A DNA stretch of 56,620 nucleotides from Nitrospira sp. (GTDB lineage Bacteria > Nitrospirota > Nitrospiria > Nitrospirales > Nitrospiraceae), in the NCBI GenBank assembly GCA_016873515.1, contig VGXB01000011.1:1-56620 (forward strand), given 5' to 3'. Every line of letters starts with the position of its first letter. Positions within the stretch are counted from its first letter, which is position 1. The position numbers were made by a program, and so were the translations under genes. The notes under the pieces were generated by a model. The model searched no databases, was not told where the DNA came from, and saw only the letters and a program-made list of their open reading frames with translations. Positions 7,267-15,947 of this stretch are shown piece after piece.

Positions 7267-9633
7267 TTAGAACGTCCACTTGGCTCCAGCTTGCCAGAGA
7301 GCTGGCAGGCCGGGATAGATACCGCGTGACCGGTCCATGATGACGTCATGGTCCAACATATTCTTGCCCGTGAAGAAGAAGGTCGTATGGATCTTCTTCA
7401 CATGCTGATTGATCGACGCGTTGAGCATGCACCAGCCTCTGATGAGGCCACGCTGTCCGCTGGGCGTGGGAATGACAGTGTTCCGGTCATCCGCGAATTG
7501 ATCGCTGATGCACTGGGTTTCTATCCGGGCGTTGAATGGACCAAAACTGAAGCCCCGGTTGGCATAGCCGATTCCAGCGGTGATCAAATGTTCCGGAGAG
7601 TAAGGGAGACGGTTTCCACTGACACTCAATGTAGTCGCCTCTCCTGATAGTAGTGCGGAAGCGGAGAGAGAACTGTTTCGTGTTTCCTTGAAATCTGCCT
7701 GGGCTACCCAGGTATAGTTGAAATCGAGCGTGACATCTTCCTGATCGTTTCGGTCGGTCACAGCATCCAGCGCATCGATCCTCAGGGCGACTTCGGCCCC
7801 GCGATGTTGTGTTCTGCCGGCGCTCGTCAACGTCGCGCCGGTACCGCCCGCCACTGATTGCGAGATGATCTGATTGTCGAAGTCCATTTGGAAGCCGGTG
7901 ATCGCATAACCAGCCCACGGCGTGAGATTACCTCTTGCCCCCAATTCGTAGGTCCAACTCAATTCTGGGCCGAGATCGGCGGGCTGGTTTGTAGTAAGGG
8001 AGATCGCATCAGAAACCTGCGGCGGCGACATCCCGCGATGCGCGCCAAAGAAGAGTGTATGATCTTTGAGAGGCGAATAGGTAATACCGGCCCCCGGCAA
8101 CACCTTCGTGAAGGTGGTCTTTGCATAGGCGCCGGTTCCATTGTTGACACTTGCGAGTCTATTGTCTTGATCGTAACTGATATGTTCGACCCGGAATCCA
8201 GGTGTCAAGGTGAATGGCCCGAGGAACAACCGTTCCTGAGCGAAGAAGGCATAGGCATTGGTAGTTCGTTTATTGTTCTCGCCGACACAACTGTTATTGG
8301 ACGGCGTTCCACCAATAACTCCAGCACAACTAGAGGGAGATCCTATGCCAGAGACCAGATTGCGGAGCTGTTTCCGGTCTGATTGTTCAAACATGTAGCG
8401 GGCACCAAAGTCTGCTTCGGCCTTAATGCCGAGCAATGAATGTATGTAGTGGAATCGGGGCTCGATCCCCCAGACCCAATATTCGCGCTCGTTGGTGTAT
8501 CGTGTGTTGGCAGGCTCCGCCGCGACAGTGGCCGCCGGGAGGGCATTACTGCCGAATGAGACAGCATCAAGCGTGCTTTGTCTCGACCAATCCCGAGAGA
8601 TGTAGTGGCCAAAGAGGTTCGTGGTCGAGGTGAGATTTGCGGTGAACATGTGGTTGACTGCCACATGGTAACCGAGCCGCATGAAATCGAAATTGTCGTT
8701 GATGAAAGATGTCTGCCTCTCTTCGCCGCGGGTAGCCCATTCGGCTTGCGTCAAGCCTTGGTACCCGATCCCTGAGTTCTCACGGTAATAGTTAAATTTC
8801 CCCGTAATCTGGGTCCGGTCGCTCAGTTCCTGGACAGTTTTGAACGTCAGGTCATCGATCTTCGCGCGGATGTTGGTGAATCGGGGAGTATCCATTTGCG
8901 AATGGGTGTAATCGATCAAGTACCCGCTCTTCCCCCACGTGCCACCGTAATCGAAATGCGTATTGAGGTAGTTCAAGTTACCGCCCCAGACCTGAAAGTG
9001 GCCTTCTGGGGTGGTCGACGGCATGCGCGTAATAAAGTTCATTACGCCGCCGATGGTCTGCGGACCATAGAGGAGTTGCCCACTGCCCTTGAGCACTTCG
9101 ATGCGATCAAACCGGAAGATCGGCGGGAAATAGTACGAGGATGGATCGCCGTAGGGCATCAGCATGATCGGCACGCCGTCCTCCATAATGTGTACTTTTC
9201 TACTGCGCGTCGGGTCCAGACCACGAATACCGATATTGGGCCTGATGCCCAAGCCGTCCTCGTCCCGGACATGAACACCCGGAACCTCACGCAACGCTTC
9301 ATTGATCGTCAGTCGATGGTTCTGCTCGATGCTCTCGCTGGTCACGACCTTCCCCGATCCTGGGACATGGTCCAACGCGTTTGCCGCAGTACCGATGACT
9401 TCCGTTAATGGGATTTTCAGCGTCTTTTGTTCGGCCGTCGACTCCGCCGGTGTCTGTGCATCGGACGGTTCTTGCGTTGACGTAGCGGATATCTCCGAAG
9501 CCGGAGTCTTTTTCGCGGCCGCAGGTTCTTCGGCGGTTGCCGTATTGGGAGCCGTCATTGCGAATATGGTGGCCAGCATGCACGATATAAAGTTAGTTCT
9601 CATTCTCATTATCAAAAACCAATATCCAGACAT
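7267..9633 (-). CDS. TonB-dependent outer-membrane receptor, FecA-like
   Basis: This protein of about 788 residues has a signal peptide region (MRMRTNFISCMLATIFAM, cleavage about ATA), an Ala/Pro-rich linker and a TonB box-like segment (LKIPLTEVIGTA). A plug domain follows (INEALREVPGVHVRDEDGLG, IGIRGLDPTRSRKVHIMEDG, GPQTIGGVMNFITR), then a 22-strand barrel ending in Phe (WQAGAKWTF). The plug resembles FecA, the ferric-dicitrate receptor, but the ligand cannot be deduced. The ATG at 9633 (AAGG eight bases before) is used; an in-frame ATG at 9609 gives a more classical signal peptide and overlaps a Fur-like site. It lies after tonB-exbD-exbB on the same strand. Confidence 0.9.
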   Translation of the reverse strand: MSGYWFLIMRMRTNFISCMLATIFAMTAPNTATAEEPAAAKKTPASEISATSTQEPSDAQTPAESTAEQKTLKIPLTEVIGTAANALDHVPGSGKVVTSESIEQNHRLTINEALREVPGVHVRDEDGLGIRPNIGIRGLDPTRSRKVHIMEDGVPIMLMPYGDPSSYYFPPIFRFDRIEVLKGSGQLLYGPQTIGGVMNFITRMPSTTPEGHFQVWGGNLNYLNTHFDYGGTWGKSGYLIDYTHSQMDTPRFTNIRAKIDDLTFKTVQELSDRTQITGKFNYYRENSGIGYQGLTQAEWATRGEERQTSFINDNFDFMRLGYHVAVNHMFTANLTSTTNLFGHYISRDWSRQSTLDAVSFGSNALPAATVAAEPANTRYTNEREYWVWGIEPRFHYIHSLLGIKAEADFGARYMFEQSDRKQLRNLVSGIGSPSSCAGVIGGTPSNNSCVGENNKRTTNAYAFFAQERLFLGPFTLTPGFRVEHISYDQDNRLASVNNGTGAYAKTTFTKVLPGAGITYSPLKDHTLFFGAHRGMSPPQVSDAISLTTNQPADLGPELSWTYELGARGNLTPWAGYAITGFQMDFDNQIISQSVAGGTGATLTSAGRTQHRGAEVALRIDALDAVTDRNDQEDVTLDFNYTWVAQADFKETRNSSLSASALLSGEATTLSVSGNRLPYSPEHLITAGIGYANRGFSFGPFNARIETQCISDQFADDRNTVIPTPSGQRGLIRGWCMLNASINQHVKKIHTTFFFTGKNMLDHDVIMDRSRGIYPGLPALWQAGAKWTF
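9596..9613 (-). promoter_or_regulatory. Fur-box-like site at the receptor start
   Basis: On the minus strand GATAATGAGAATGAGAAC is three head-to-tail hexamers resembling GATAAT, the unit of the classical Fur box. It overlaps the in-frame ATG at 9609, so if it acts as an operator then transcription and translation starts lie very close together. Binding is inferred. Confidence 0.45.
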
Positions 9634-9762
9634 CACTTTTACCTTTCTGTAGGGGCTCCTCTGATGGCCGCTACGGTTGAGAAACGAGCTCCAGCTATGG
9701 GGAGCTAAGAGGCGGATGCGGGCGAGGTCGATTTAGCACGGCACTAACTTCCTCATACACAT

Positions 9763-10575
9763 CTATCGAAGCGAATAGCTGATCGGCATCAAGATCGCCA
9801 CCTGAGGCTTTCCCAGGGGCTGCTCCAGTTTCAACGGCGAGGCCTTGCGAAGCGTTTCCATTGCATCGTTGTCGAGTATGGAACGGCCTGAGCTTTCCTG
9901 CACATCGACCATAAGCACTTGGCCGTCATCCTTGATGACGGCCCGAAGCACGACCTTGCCTTCCCAGTGGTTCATGCGCGCCATGTGCGGATAGTTTTTA
10001 AGCTCGTCGATCCGGCCTAACAACGACTTCATCAGCCACCCATAGTCGGCCTTGATTACAGGGGCCGTGTGCACCACGGCTGCCGGCTCAGAAGCGGCTT
10101 GCTGAGGTACCAGGTCTGCGACTGGCTCCAGGACGGGAGGCGTGATTGGTTCTTGTATCGAGGCGATCTTGGTTTCGGCCGGCTGTGATTCCGGAATGAT
10201 CTTATCCTGCGGCACAATCGGCTCACTGACTTTCTCGCGTTGAACGGTCTGAGGGATTATGGTTGTCGCCGTGCGATTGACCAGGGTGATGTCTTCAACC
10301 GGTGGCACGACCTGCCGCTGAACGGGCTTCACGACTGGCTGAATCTGTCTGAGTTGCGGCTTGGTCTCCGGGACAAGGGGTGTTGCTGGTTGAGGGGCGT
10401 GAGATTGCACTAGCGCGACATTCCACCTGAAGGAGTCCGGCTCAAACGACGGTGTCAAGCTCGATGCCAGCGCGAAGGCGCTGGTTCCCGTCATCGCATG
10501 AAATAGCACGGAGTAGATCCAGCCCTGCTTGTGTCGGTATGCGGCATCTGGACAGTTACGAGAAAGAGTCGTCAC
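9763..10575 (-). CDS. tonB: TonB energy-transducing protein
   Basis: This 270-residue protein has one N-terminal membrane segment (about 20-42, WIYSVLFHAMTGTSAFALA) and a long Pro/Val/Gln/Glu-rich periplasmic spacer (about 60-170). The C-terminal TonB domain reads ELKNYPHMARMNHWEGKVVL, with VDVQESSGRSILDNDAM and a final strand ILMPISYSLR. YPHMAR..HWEGKV corresponds to the family's YP..A....GKV signature. TonB spans the periplasm and passes proton-motive energy to outer-membrane receptors. Its start overlaps the exbD stop (ATGA), giving the operon exbB-exbD-tonB, followed 130 bases later by the receptor. Confidence 0.93.
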   Translation of the reverse strand: MTTLSRNCPDAAYRHKQGWIYSVLFHAMTGTSAFALASSLTPSFEPDSFRWNVALVQSHAPQPATPLVPETKPQLRQIQPVVKPVQRQVVPPVEDITLVNRTATTIIPQTVQREKVSEPIVPQDKIIPESQPAETKIASIQEPITPPVLEPVADLVPQQAASEPAAVVHTAPVIKADYGWLMKSLLGRIDELKNYPHMARMNHWEGKVVLRAVIKDDGQVLMVDVQESSGRSILDNDAMETLRKASPLKLEQPLGKPQVAILMPISYSLR

Positions 10576-10946
10576 GATTTCACCACTTCCAAACTGACTT
10601 GTCCGAAGCCAAGACCACGCACTTCATCGACCACCTGGACGAATCGTTCCAAGACCGTGACCTTGTCGGCACGGACGACGACCAGTGATTCTCGGGGATG
10701 TGGTTCGAGCACGATCCGCAACCCGTTTTCCGGCACGGCTGAGTCGTTCAGATACAGCTGCCCTTCCGCCGTTAGCGTAATGATGACCGGTACATCTTTG
10801 CGATCTCCGGCTTCTGTGGATTTGGCCAAGTCAACGGGGATCTGGCCGGTGCTGATGAAGGTGGCCGTCGTGAGGACGATCACCAACAGGACTAACATGA
10901 CATCAACCAGGGGGATGACGTTGATTTGGTTCAGCTCACGATTCAT
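10572..10946 (-). CDS. exbD: ExbD biopolymer transport protein
   Basis: A 124-residue protein with one N-terminal membrane helix holding the essential aspartate at position 15 (INVIPLVDVMLVLLVIVL) and a periplasmic domain (VPVIITLTAEGQLYLND, VVVRADKVTVLERFVQVVDE). This is the normal ExbD/TolR layout. With ExbB it forms the proton channel that energises TonB. It overlaps exbB by 11 bases and tonB by four, so the three are one translational unit. The ExbD rather than TolR assignment rests on the adjoining tonB. Confidence 0.93.
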   Translation of the reverse strand: MNRELNQINVIPLVDVMLVLLVIVLTTATFISTGQIPVDLAKSTEAGDRKDVPVIITLTAEGQLYLNDSAVPENGLRIVLEPHPRESLVVVRADKVTVLERFVQVVDEVRGLGFGQVSLEVVKS

Positions 10947-11367
10947 GTTGGTGGTGCGCCTGGTACAGCGTTAGAAGTTCGGTGATACGTCGCTGGAGCG
11001 CGTTGTTCATGACGACGCAGGGAATAGCCACGAGCAGACCCACAGCCGTCGCCTTGAGCGCCAGGCTCAGCCCAACCATGATGGAACTGACAGCAATCGT
11101 TTTGGAGGTTCCCATGGTGTGGAAGGTTAGCATGATGCCGAGAACCGTACCTAAGAGTCCGATGTACGGAGCATTGGCCGCGACAGTTCCGATCACCACC
11201 AGCCGTTTGGTCAGGGCAATCTCGAAGAGCTGCTTGTTAGGGTAATGAGCGGGATCGATGCGTCGATAAAATTGCCATCGCTCGACGGCGATGGCTACTG
11301 CCCATACACTGAGCGCCAGCAACAGCCCGATGACCCCATAATCAATCATATCTTTCAGAGCATCCAT
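10936..11367 (-). CDS. exbB: ExbB proton-channel protein
   Basis: A 143-residue protein beginning MDALKDMIDYGVIGLLL. The start at 11367 is preceded by GGAG at good spacing; an in-frame ATG at 11388 would add seven residues. Three membrane helices are visible: about 8-29, 68-90 (PYIGLLGTVLGIMLTF) and 101-125 (LSLALKATAVGLLVAIP). The G-TVLGIM and ALKATA.GL..AIP blocks are the channel-lining signatures of the ExbB/TolQ/MotA family. At 143 residues it belongs to the short ExbB type common with dedicated siderophore systems. A Fur-box-like site lies 25 bases upstream. Confidence 0.92.
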   Translation of the reverse strand: MDALKDMIDYGVIGLLLALSVWAVAIAVERWQFYRRIDPAHYPNKQLFEIALTKRLVVIGTVAANAPYIGLLGTVLGIMLTFHTMGTSKTIAVSSIMVGLSLALKATAVGLLVAIPCVVMNNALQRRITELLTLYQAHHQHES

Positions 11368-11391
11368 GACCAGACTCCATTGTCTCAAAAT

Positions 11392-11406
11392 TGATAATAC
11401 TTCTCA
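11392..11406 (-). promoter_or_regulatory. Fur box upstream of exbB-exbD-tonB
   Basis: The minus strand reads TGAGAAGTATTATCA, a 7-1-7 palindrome close to the Fur consensus TGATAATnATTATCA (right half 7 of 7, left half 5 of 7). It sits 25 bases before exbB, where a repressor would block the operon when iron is plentiful; a fur gene lies 4 kb away. Regulation is inferred from the match and position. Confidence 0.6.
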
Positions 11407-11442
11407 TTACCATTATATGGCCGACTGTGTCAACGGGAAAAT

Positions 11443-12621
11443 TCAATCCGATCCTGCTCCGGCGCGAGAGGCTGAATGGCCTGTGGGGCCGTCTGTATGA
11501 GGGGAGATCGAATCGGCTGCGAACAGCACTGTGTGCATTGCTGCGACCCGTATCTCAACAGCTGTCCCTTCTGAATACACGCTGGTTGAACTTGCACTGC
11601 TGTGGATGATCTGGCCGGAACCGAGCCGGACGGCATACAGATTTTCCGACCCTCTGAACTGTCGCGCGACGATCCGTGGTTCGGCCGACGTGTTTGGTAT
11701 GAGGTGTACGTCGTCGGGGCGGATCATGACGACAACGGAGGTTCCCTCGGCACTGCCAAGGGTATTGGGAAACTCTCCCAATTCGGTGTGGGCAAGACCG
11801 TGCTGGATGCGGCCAGTGACGAAGTCGGCTTGCCCGACAAAATCCGCGACGAAGGGCGTGGCGGGAAGATGGTAAATCATCTCGGGTCTGTCCAGTTGTT
11901 CCAATACTCCGTGGTTCAGCACGGCGATCCGGTCGGCCATGGCGAAGGCTTCGTCATGATCGTGGGTAACGAGGATGGCCGTGGTCTTCATCCGGCGCAA
12001 CAAGGCGAGGAGATCCTGTCGCATCCGCCTAGCCATATCGGGGTCGAGATTGCTGAAGGGCTCGTCCAGGAGTAACACGACCGGATTCTGCGCCAAGGCT
12101 CGCGCAAGCGCCACACGCTGCTGCTGTCCCCCGGACAGTTCGTGCGGATAGCGGCGGTTCAACCCTTCCAAGCCGGTGAGTCGCAACATTTCTTGAATCC
12201 GCCGCTCGCGTTCAGGCCGAGCGAGGTGGCCGAGACCAAAGGCGATGTTGTCGGCGGCGCGCAGATGGGGGAAGAGCGCATATTCTTGAAAGACCATACC
12301 GATTTGCCGTTCCTCCGTCGGAATAGTGTCGGAGGATGAAGATACCAAGCGGTCCGATAGAAAGATTTCCCCCGACCGTACCGGCTCAAAGCCAGCAATG
12401 GCTCGAAGAATGGTTGTCTTGCCGCAGCCCGACGGTCCGAGCAAGCAGAGGATTTCACCCTCCCGTGCTGAGAGGGAGATATCGCGCACAGCCGATCGGG
12501 TTGGTTCATAGGCACAGGAGACGGATCGCAGCTCCAAGATCGGAGACGCTGGTGCATACAAGTCGGCTTGGCTGCCGAGCCGCTCAGTTTTCGCACGGGG
12601 TGACTGTGAATCAGGAGCCAT
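11443..12621 (-). CDS. fbpC: Ferric iron ABC transporter ATP-binding protein, FbpC-like
   Basis: This protein of about 392 residues has a complete ABC ATPase domain: Walker A GPSGCGKTT, signature LSGGQQQRVALARAL, Walker B VLLLDEPFSNLD and the His switch VTHDHDEA. A C-terminal TOBE-like region follows (TSVVVMIRPDDVHLIPN). The start at 12621 lies nine bases beyond the permease stop. The last residues (about 360-392) are low-complexity. It energises the two-domain permease encoded just upstream, completing an FbpABC-type importer. The iron substrate is inferred from the binding protein and from the TonB and Fur genes around it; this ATPase family also serves sulfate, polyamine and thiamine importers. 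Confidence 0.85.
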   Translation of the reverse strand: MAPDSQSPRAKTERLGSQADLYAPASPILELRSVSCAYEPTRSAVRDISLSAREGEILCLLGPSGCGKTTILRAIAGFEPVRSGEIFLSDRLVSSSSDTIPTEERQIGMVFQEYALFPHLRAADNIAFGLGHLARPERERRIQEMLRLTGLEGLNRRYPHELSGGQQQRVALARALAQNPVVLLLDEPFSNLDPDMARRMRQDLLALLRRMKTTAILVTHDHDEAFAMADRIAVLNHGVLEQLDRPEMIYHLPATPFVADFVGQADFVTGRIQHGLAHTELGEFPNTLGSAEGTSVVVMIRPDDVHLIPNTSAEPRIVARQFRGSENLYAVRLGSGQIIHSSASSTSVYSEGTAVEIRVAAMHTVLFAADSISPHTDGPTGHSASRAGAGSD

Positions 12622-12629
12622 TGTCAAAC

Positions 12630-14213
12630 CTATGTTGAGCGCCAGCCACGTGAAAGGAGCAGTACCAGCGCTGGGAGGCCCACAAGCACGATCAACAGCG
12701 CAGGCGGCGCCGCCAGTTGATAATATTCCTCGCTGGCTTCCAACCAGACGCGAACTGCCAGGGTGTCGAAACCCACTGGGCGCAGCAGCAACGTGGCCGG
12801 CAGTTCTTTCATGGTCTGTAGGAACATCAGGACCCAGGCGGCGATGAATCCGTTGCGGATCAGCGGAAGTGTCACACGGCGCCAGGTGTCTCGGACGCCG
12901 ACTCCCAGCGTGCGGGCCGCTTCTTCCAGGTTGGGGGTGATCTGTTGCAGTGCCGGCTCAAGCGATTGCAGCCCGGCCGGTAGAAAGTGCAACACATAGG
13001 CGATGACGAGCACGATGGCGGTGCCGTACATGAATGGCGTGAGATTGAGCACGAAGACCAGGACTGCCAGCGCGGCCACGGGTCCCGGCAGTACGTAGCC
13101 GGCATAGGCGGCCTGCAGACAGCCGAGATTCAGCCACGTTGGCTTTCGGCTTGCAAGGTAGGCCATCGGAAAGCCGATCGTCACACCGGCGGTGGCGGCG
13201 AGAGTCGAGAGTCCGGCACTGTTCCATACAAAGCCGAAAAACCGAGTGTCCACAATGGCCTGCGCTTCTGGAGTGAGGCTCCATTGGATGAGCAGATAGG
13301 CTGGAATGCCGAATGAGGTGGCGACAACGGCGGAAAGATAGACCGTGAACCAAGATGTTGTGAGCCAATCGCAGGACATGCGCTGCGGTGTCCGATAGCG
13401 CCCCGTTGTTTGATAGAACCGGCTTTTGTGGCGGAACCACCGCTCCGTCAAGAGGAACACCAGCGCGAGCGCTACCAGGAGGATGCTCAGAATACTTGCG
13501 GCGGTATTGTCGGACCGGCCGGTCATTTGTTGGTACACGGCATAGGTTAATGTTTGGTAGCGGAGCAGAGACACGGCGCCGAAATCGGAGACGACATAGA
13601 GAATTACCAGCGCGGTGCCGGCCGCGATCGATGGACGCAGCAACGGTAGGGTCACACGGAACATCGTTTGTGCCTGAGAAATGCCGCAGGTCCTGGCCGC
13701 TTCCTCGAACGACACATTCATGCTCAAGAGCGCGCTGCGTGTGAGGAGATACACAAACGGAAACGTATCGAGTGCCATCACCACGGTGGCGCCCCAAAAG
13801 CTTTGCGGCGAGAAGATCCTTGCGTGAGGGCCTGCAATCGATTGCCAGAGCTGTTCCACCGGTCCGCCGAATCCCAAGAGATAGTTGAAGATATACGCCA
13901 GGACGTACGTCGGCATGGCCAGCGGCAGCACGAGGGCGATCTCCCACACCCGTCGTCCGGGAAACTCGTAGCGTGTAATCAGCCAAGCGGTGGAGACCCC
14001 CAGCACGAGTGTCAGCAGGGATACAGTTCCCGCCAGTGACACGGTATTGAGCAGCAATTCCGGGATGCGTGTGGCCCACAGACGCTGCCACACAGCGAGA
14101 TCGGCCGACAAGGCCAGCGCGGTGACATAGCCCAGCGGCAGAACAATCAGCGTGGCACTGGCCAGCGAGACTAGCTGAAGGGGGCTGGAGGTATGGGGTC
14201 GTGCAGTGGTCAC
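12630..14213 (-). CDS. fbpB: Ferric iron ABC transporter permease, FbpB-like
   Basis: A 527-residue integral membrane protein (GTG start) made of two homologous halves with about 12 helices. Each half carries an EAA-type loop that contacts the ATPase: SFEEAARTCGISQAQTMFRV in the first and NLEEAARTLGVGVRDTWRRV in the second, both followed by TLPLLRPS or TLPLIRNG. This fused permease is typical of FbpB/SfuB ferric transporters. It begins 15 bases after the binding-protein stop and ends nine bases before the ATPase start. Confidence 0.88.
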   Translation of the reverse strand: MTTARPHTSSPLQLVSLASATLIVLPLGYVTALALSADLAVWQRLWATRIPELLLNTVSLAGTVSLLTLVLGVSTAWLITRYEFPGRRVWEIALVLPLAMPTYVLAYIFNYLLGFGGPVEQLWQSIAGPHARIFSPQSFWGATVVMALDTFPFVYLLTRSALLSMNVSFEEAARTCGISQAQTMFRVTLPLLRPSIAAGTALVILYVVSDFGAVSLLRYQTLTYAVYQQMTGRSDNTAASILSILLVALALVFLLTERWFRHKSRFYQTTGRYRTPQRMSCDWLTTSWFTVYLSAVVATSFGIPAYLLIQWSLTPEAQAIVDTRFFGFVWNSAGLSTLAATAGVTIGFPMAYLASRKPTWLNLGCLQAAYAGYVLPGPVAALAVLVFVLNLTPFMYGTAIVLVIAYVLHFLPAGLQSLEPALQQITPNLEEAARTLGVGVRDTWRRVTLPLIRNGFIAAWVLMFLQTMKELPATLLLRPVGFDTLAVRVWLEASEEYYQLAAPPALLIVLVGLPALVLLLSRGWRST

Positions 14214-14228
14214 AAGCAGGCTCGTGGG

Positions 14229-15296
14229 TTACCGAAGGCCGACCTGCTCGATCAGCTGCATCGTCGGTTCGCGCAACTCGGCCAGTTTGGTCAATGGGAT
14301 CGCTGCGGCGCGGAAGCTCTTGCGCTCAACGAGCGCCGAGTCGGCCTTCACTTCAGGATGCAGCGGATACTCCTTGTCGAGTTCCGTGAACAATTTCTGG
14401 CCCGCCGGGGAGGCGAGGAATTCAATGAGGAGTTTGGCGTTGCCGGCATGGGGACTGTGCTGGAGGATGCCGATCCCCGCGACGTTCATAATGGCCCCTA
14501 TTCCGCCATCCTCTTGGTCCGGCATCACGATGGCGAGCGGCGCGGTCGGTTGTGCCGCAAGGTGCCGATACATGTAATAGTGATTCACGACACCCAGGGC
14601 GACTTGGCCTTTGGCCACTGCCTCTACAATTTGAGAGGTCTTTTGGTAAACCTGGGTGCCGGCGTTGTCTCGAAGACCTTGCAAAAAGGGTGTGGTGCGT
14701 TTGTCACCGATACTCGCGCGAATGACGGAGACGCCAGCCTGCAAATACTCGCTGCCGGCGTTGGGGACGGCGATCTTATCTTTCCATTCAGGGTTGGCCA
14801 GATCGAGGATTGAGGAAACTTGGCCGGCTTTGATCATCGTGGTGTTATAGACAATGACCCAAAAGCGTCCGGACAAGCCGATCCAACTGTTATCCGTTGC
14901 GCGAAATTGCGGCGGGATGGCGTGATCGATCTCCGGCACGTTCACGGGACGGAACAATCCAGCAGTGCGGGCCAGCTCGAGACTGCCGGCATCATTGGTA
15001 ACCAGGAGATCGGCGGAACTGCGGTCGCCCTCGACTTTCAGCCGATTGATCAGTTCGGTGGCGCCGGAGGAAAGCAGATCGATCTGGATGCCGGTTTTGG
15101 CCGTAAAGGCATCGAAGACCGGCTTGATCAGCCGCTCCGCGCGCCCTGAGTAGACCGTCAATTTGTCCGCTGCTGTGACGGTTTCGGGAAACACCAGCCA
15201 GGCAGCCGTGAGTAAGGAGCTGAGTGAGAGGCACAAAATGATCAACCGGTGTCTGGCAGTGGAGCGTAACGACAAGTAATCAGCGACGTGTCGCAC
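14229..15296 (-). CDS. fbpA: Ferric iron ABC transporter substrate-binding protein, FbpA-like
   Basis: This 355-residue protein starts at a GTG (15296) with AAAGGA upstream. The frame stays open to 15473, but that overlaps fur, and the signal peptide begins at the GTG. A signal peptide (LIILCLSLSSLLTAAWLVF, cleavage about TAA) precedes DKLTVYSGRAERLIKPVFDA, the standard opening of FbpA/FutA proteins. Other family blocks are DLLVTNDAGSLELARTAGLF, the hinge RFWVIVYNTTM, and VALGVVNHYYMYRHL, whose two tyrosines match the iron-binding pair of FbpA. First gene of the fbpA-B-C run. A weak Fur-like site sits in its leader. Confidence 0.87.
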   Translation of the reverse strand: MRHVADYLSLRSTARHRLIILCLSLSSLLTAAWLVFPETVTAADKLTVYSGRAERLIKPVFDAFTAKTGIQIDLLSSGATELINRLKVEGDRSSADLLVTNDAGSLELARTAGLFRPVNVPEIDHAIPPQFRATDNSWIGLSGRFWVIVYNTTMIKAGQVSSILDLANPEWKDKIAVPNAGSEYLQAGVSVIRASIGDKRTTPFLQGLRDNAGTQVYQKTSQIVEAVAKGQVALGVVNHYYMYRHLAAQPTAPLAIVMPDQEDGGIGAIMNVAGIGILQHSPHAGNAKLLIEFLASPAGQKLFTELDKEYPLHPEVKADSALVERKSFRAAAIPLTKLAELREPTMQLIEQVGLR

Positions 15297-15325
15297 AAGA
15301 CAAGTCCTTTCTGCAGATTTGAAAT

Positions 15326-15340
15326 TGATAAACCGTCTCA
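15326..15340 (-). promoter_or_regulatory. Weak Fur-box candidate upstream of fbpA
   Basis: TGATAAACCGTCTCA (plus strand) matches one half of the Fur 7-1-7 palindrome well (TGATAAA) and the other half poorly (4 of 7). It lies 30 bases before the fbpA GTG, between fbpA and fur. The function suggested by position is iron control; the match alone is weak. Confidence 0.3.
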
Positions 15341-15369
15341 AAAAGAATAGCAGAAGCAAGAAGCAGGGG

Positions 15370-15801
15370 TCAATGACGGCAGCGAGCGCAGAGACCGTAC
15401 AGTTCGAGTCGATGAGTCTTGATCGTAAAACCATTGCGCGTGGCGACTTCTTCTTGAAGGCGTTCGATGTCACAATTTTCGAATTCCACGATCTTGCCGC
15501 AGTCGGTGCAGATTAGGTGGTCATGATGGCCTTTGTGAGAGATGTTGTCGTACTGGGTCTGTGTCCCAAAGTGTCGGGCCTGAGCGAGGCCAGCTTCGCA
15601 AAACAGGTTGAGTGTTCGGTAGATGGTTGCCAAGCCCAAGTGCGGATCCTTGCGCGCCAGCTGATGGTACATCTCTTCCGCCGTGATGTGCTCCTGCTTG
15701 AGAAAGGAGTCAAGGATCAGCTCGCGCTGGCGGGTGTATTTGAGTTGGTGCTTCCCGAGGTGCTCTTTCAAGACGCCCATTTCTTTTTGATGTTTCGACA
15801 T
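15370..15801 (-). CDS. fur: Ferric uptake regulator
   Basis: This 143-residue protein begins MSKHQKEMGVLKEHLGKHQL; an upstream in-frame ATG (15828) lacks a ribosome site. It has the winged-helix DNA-binding domain of Fur (KYTRQRELILDSFL, HITAEEMYHQL, LGLATIYRTLNLFCEAGLA). A dimerisation domain follows with metal-site residues HKGHHDHLICTDCGKIVEFE and a C-terminal CARCRH, so both zinc-binding CxxC pairs are present. HHDHLICTDC is typical of Fur rather than Zur or PerR, though these cannot be fully separated by eye. It stands at the head of the fbpABC genes and 4 kb from the TonB operon, both with Fur-like sites. Confidence 0.93.
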   Translation of the reverse strand: MSKHQKEMGVLKEHLGKHQLKYTRQRELILDSFLKQEHITAEEMYHQLARKDPHLGLATIYRTLNLFCEAGLAQARHFGTQTQYDNISHKGHHDHLICTDCGKIVEFENCDIERLQEEVATRNGFTIKTHRLELYGLCARCRH

Positions 15802-15947
15802 AATCACCGGTTTTGTAAGACGCCCCATTAAAGACGAAACGGAACGGAGGGTCAAGAGCGATCGATGGGCGATGGGCATGGCAGGTTTGACGATCTTTCC
15901 CCTGTCTGTTTATAGTGCATTGGTGCCGTCAGCCATCCAACACACAC

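Noticed and set aside
12958..14091. A 377-residue open frame on the minus strand
   Set aside because: It lies in another frame of the fbpB permease; the sequence is Arg/His-rich with no membrane pattern or motif.
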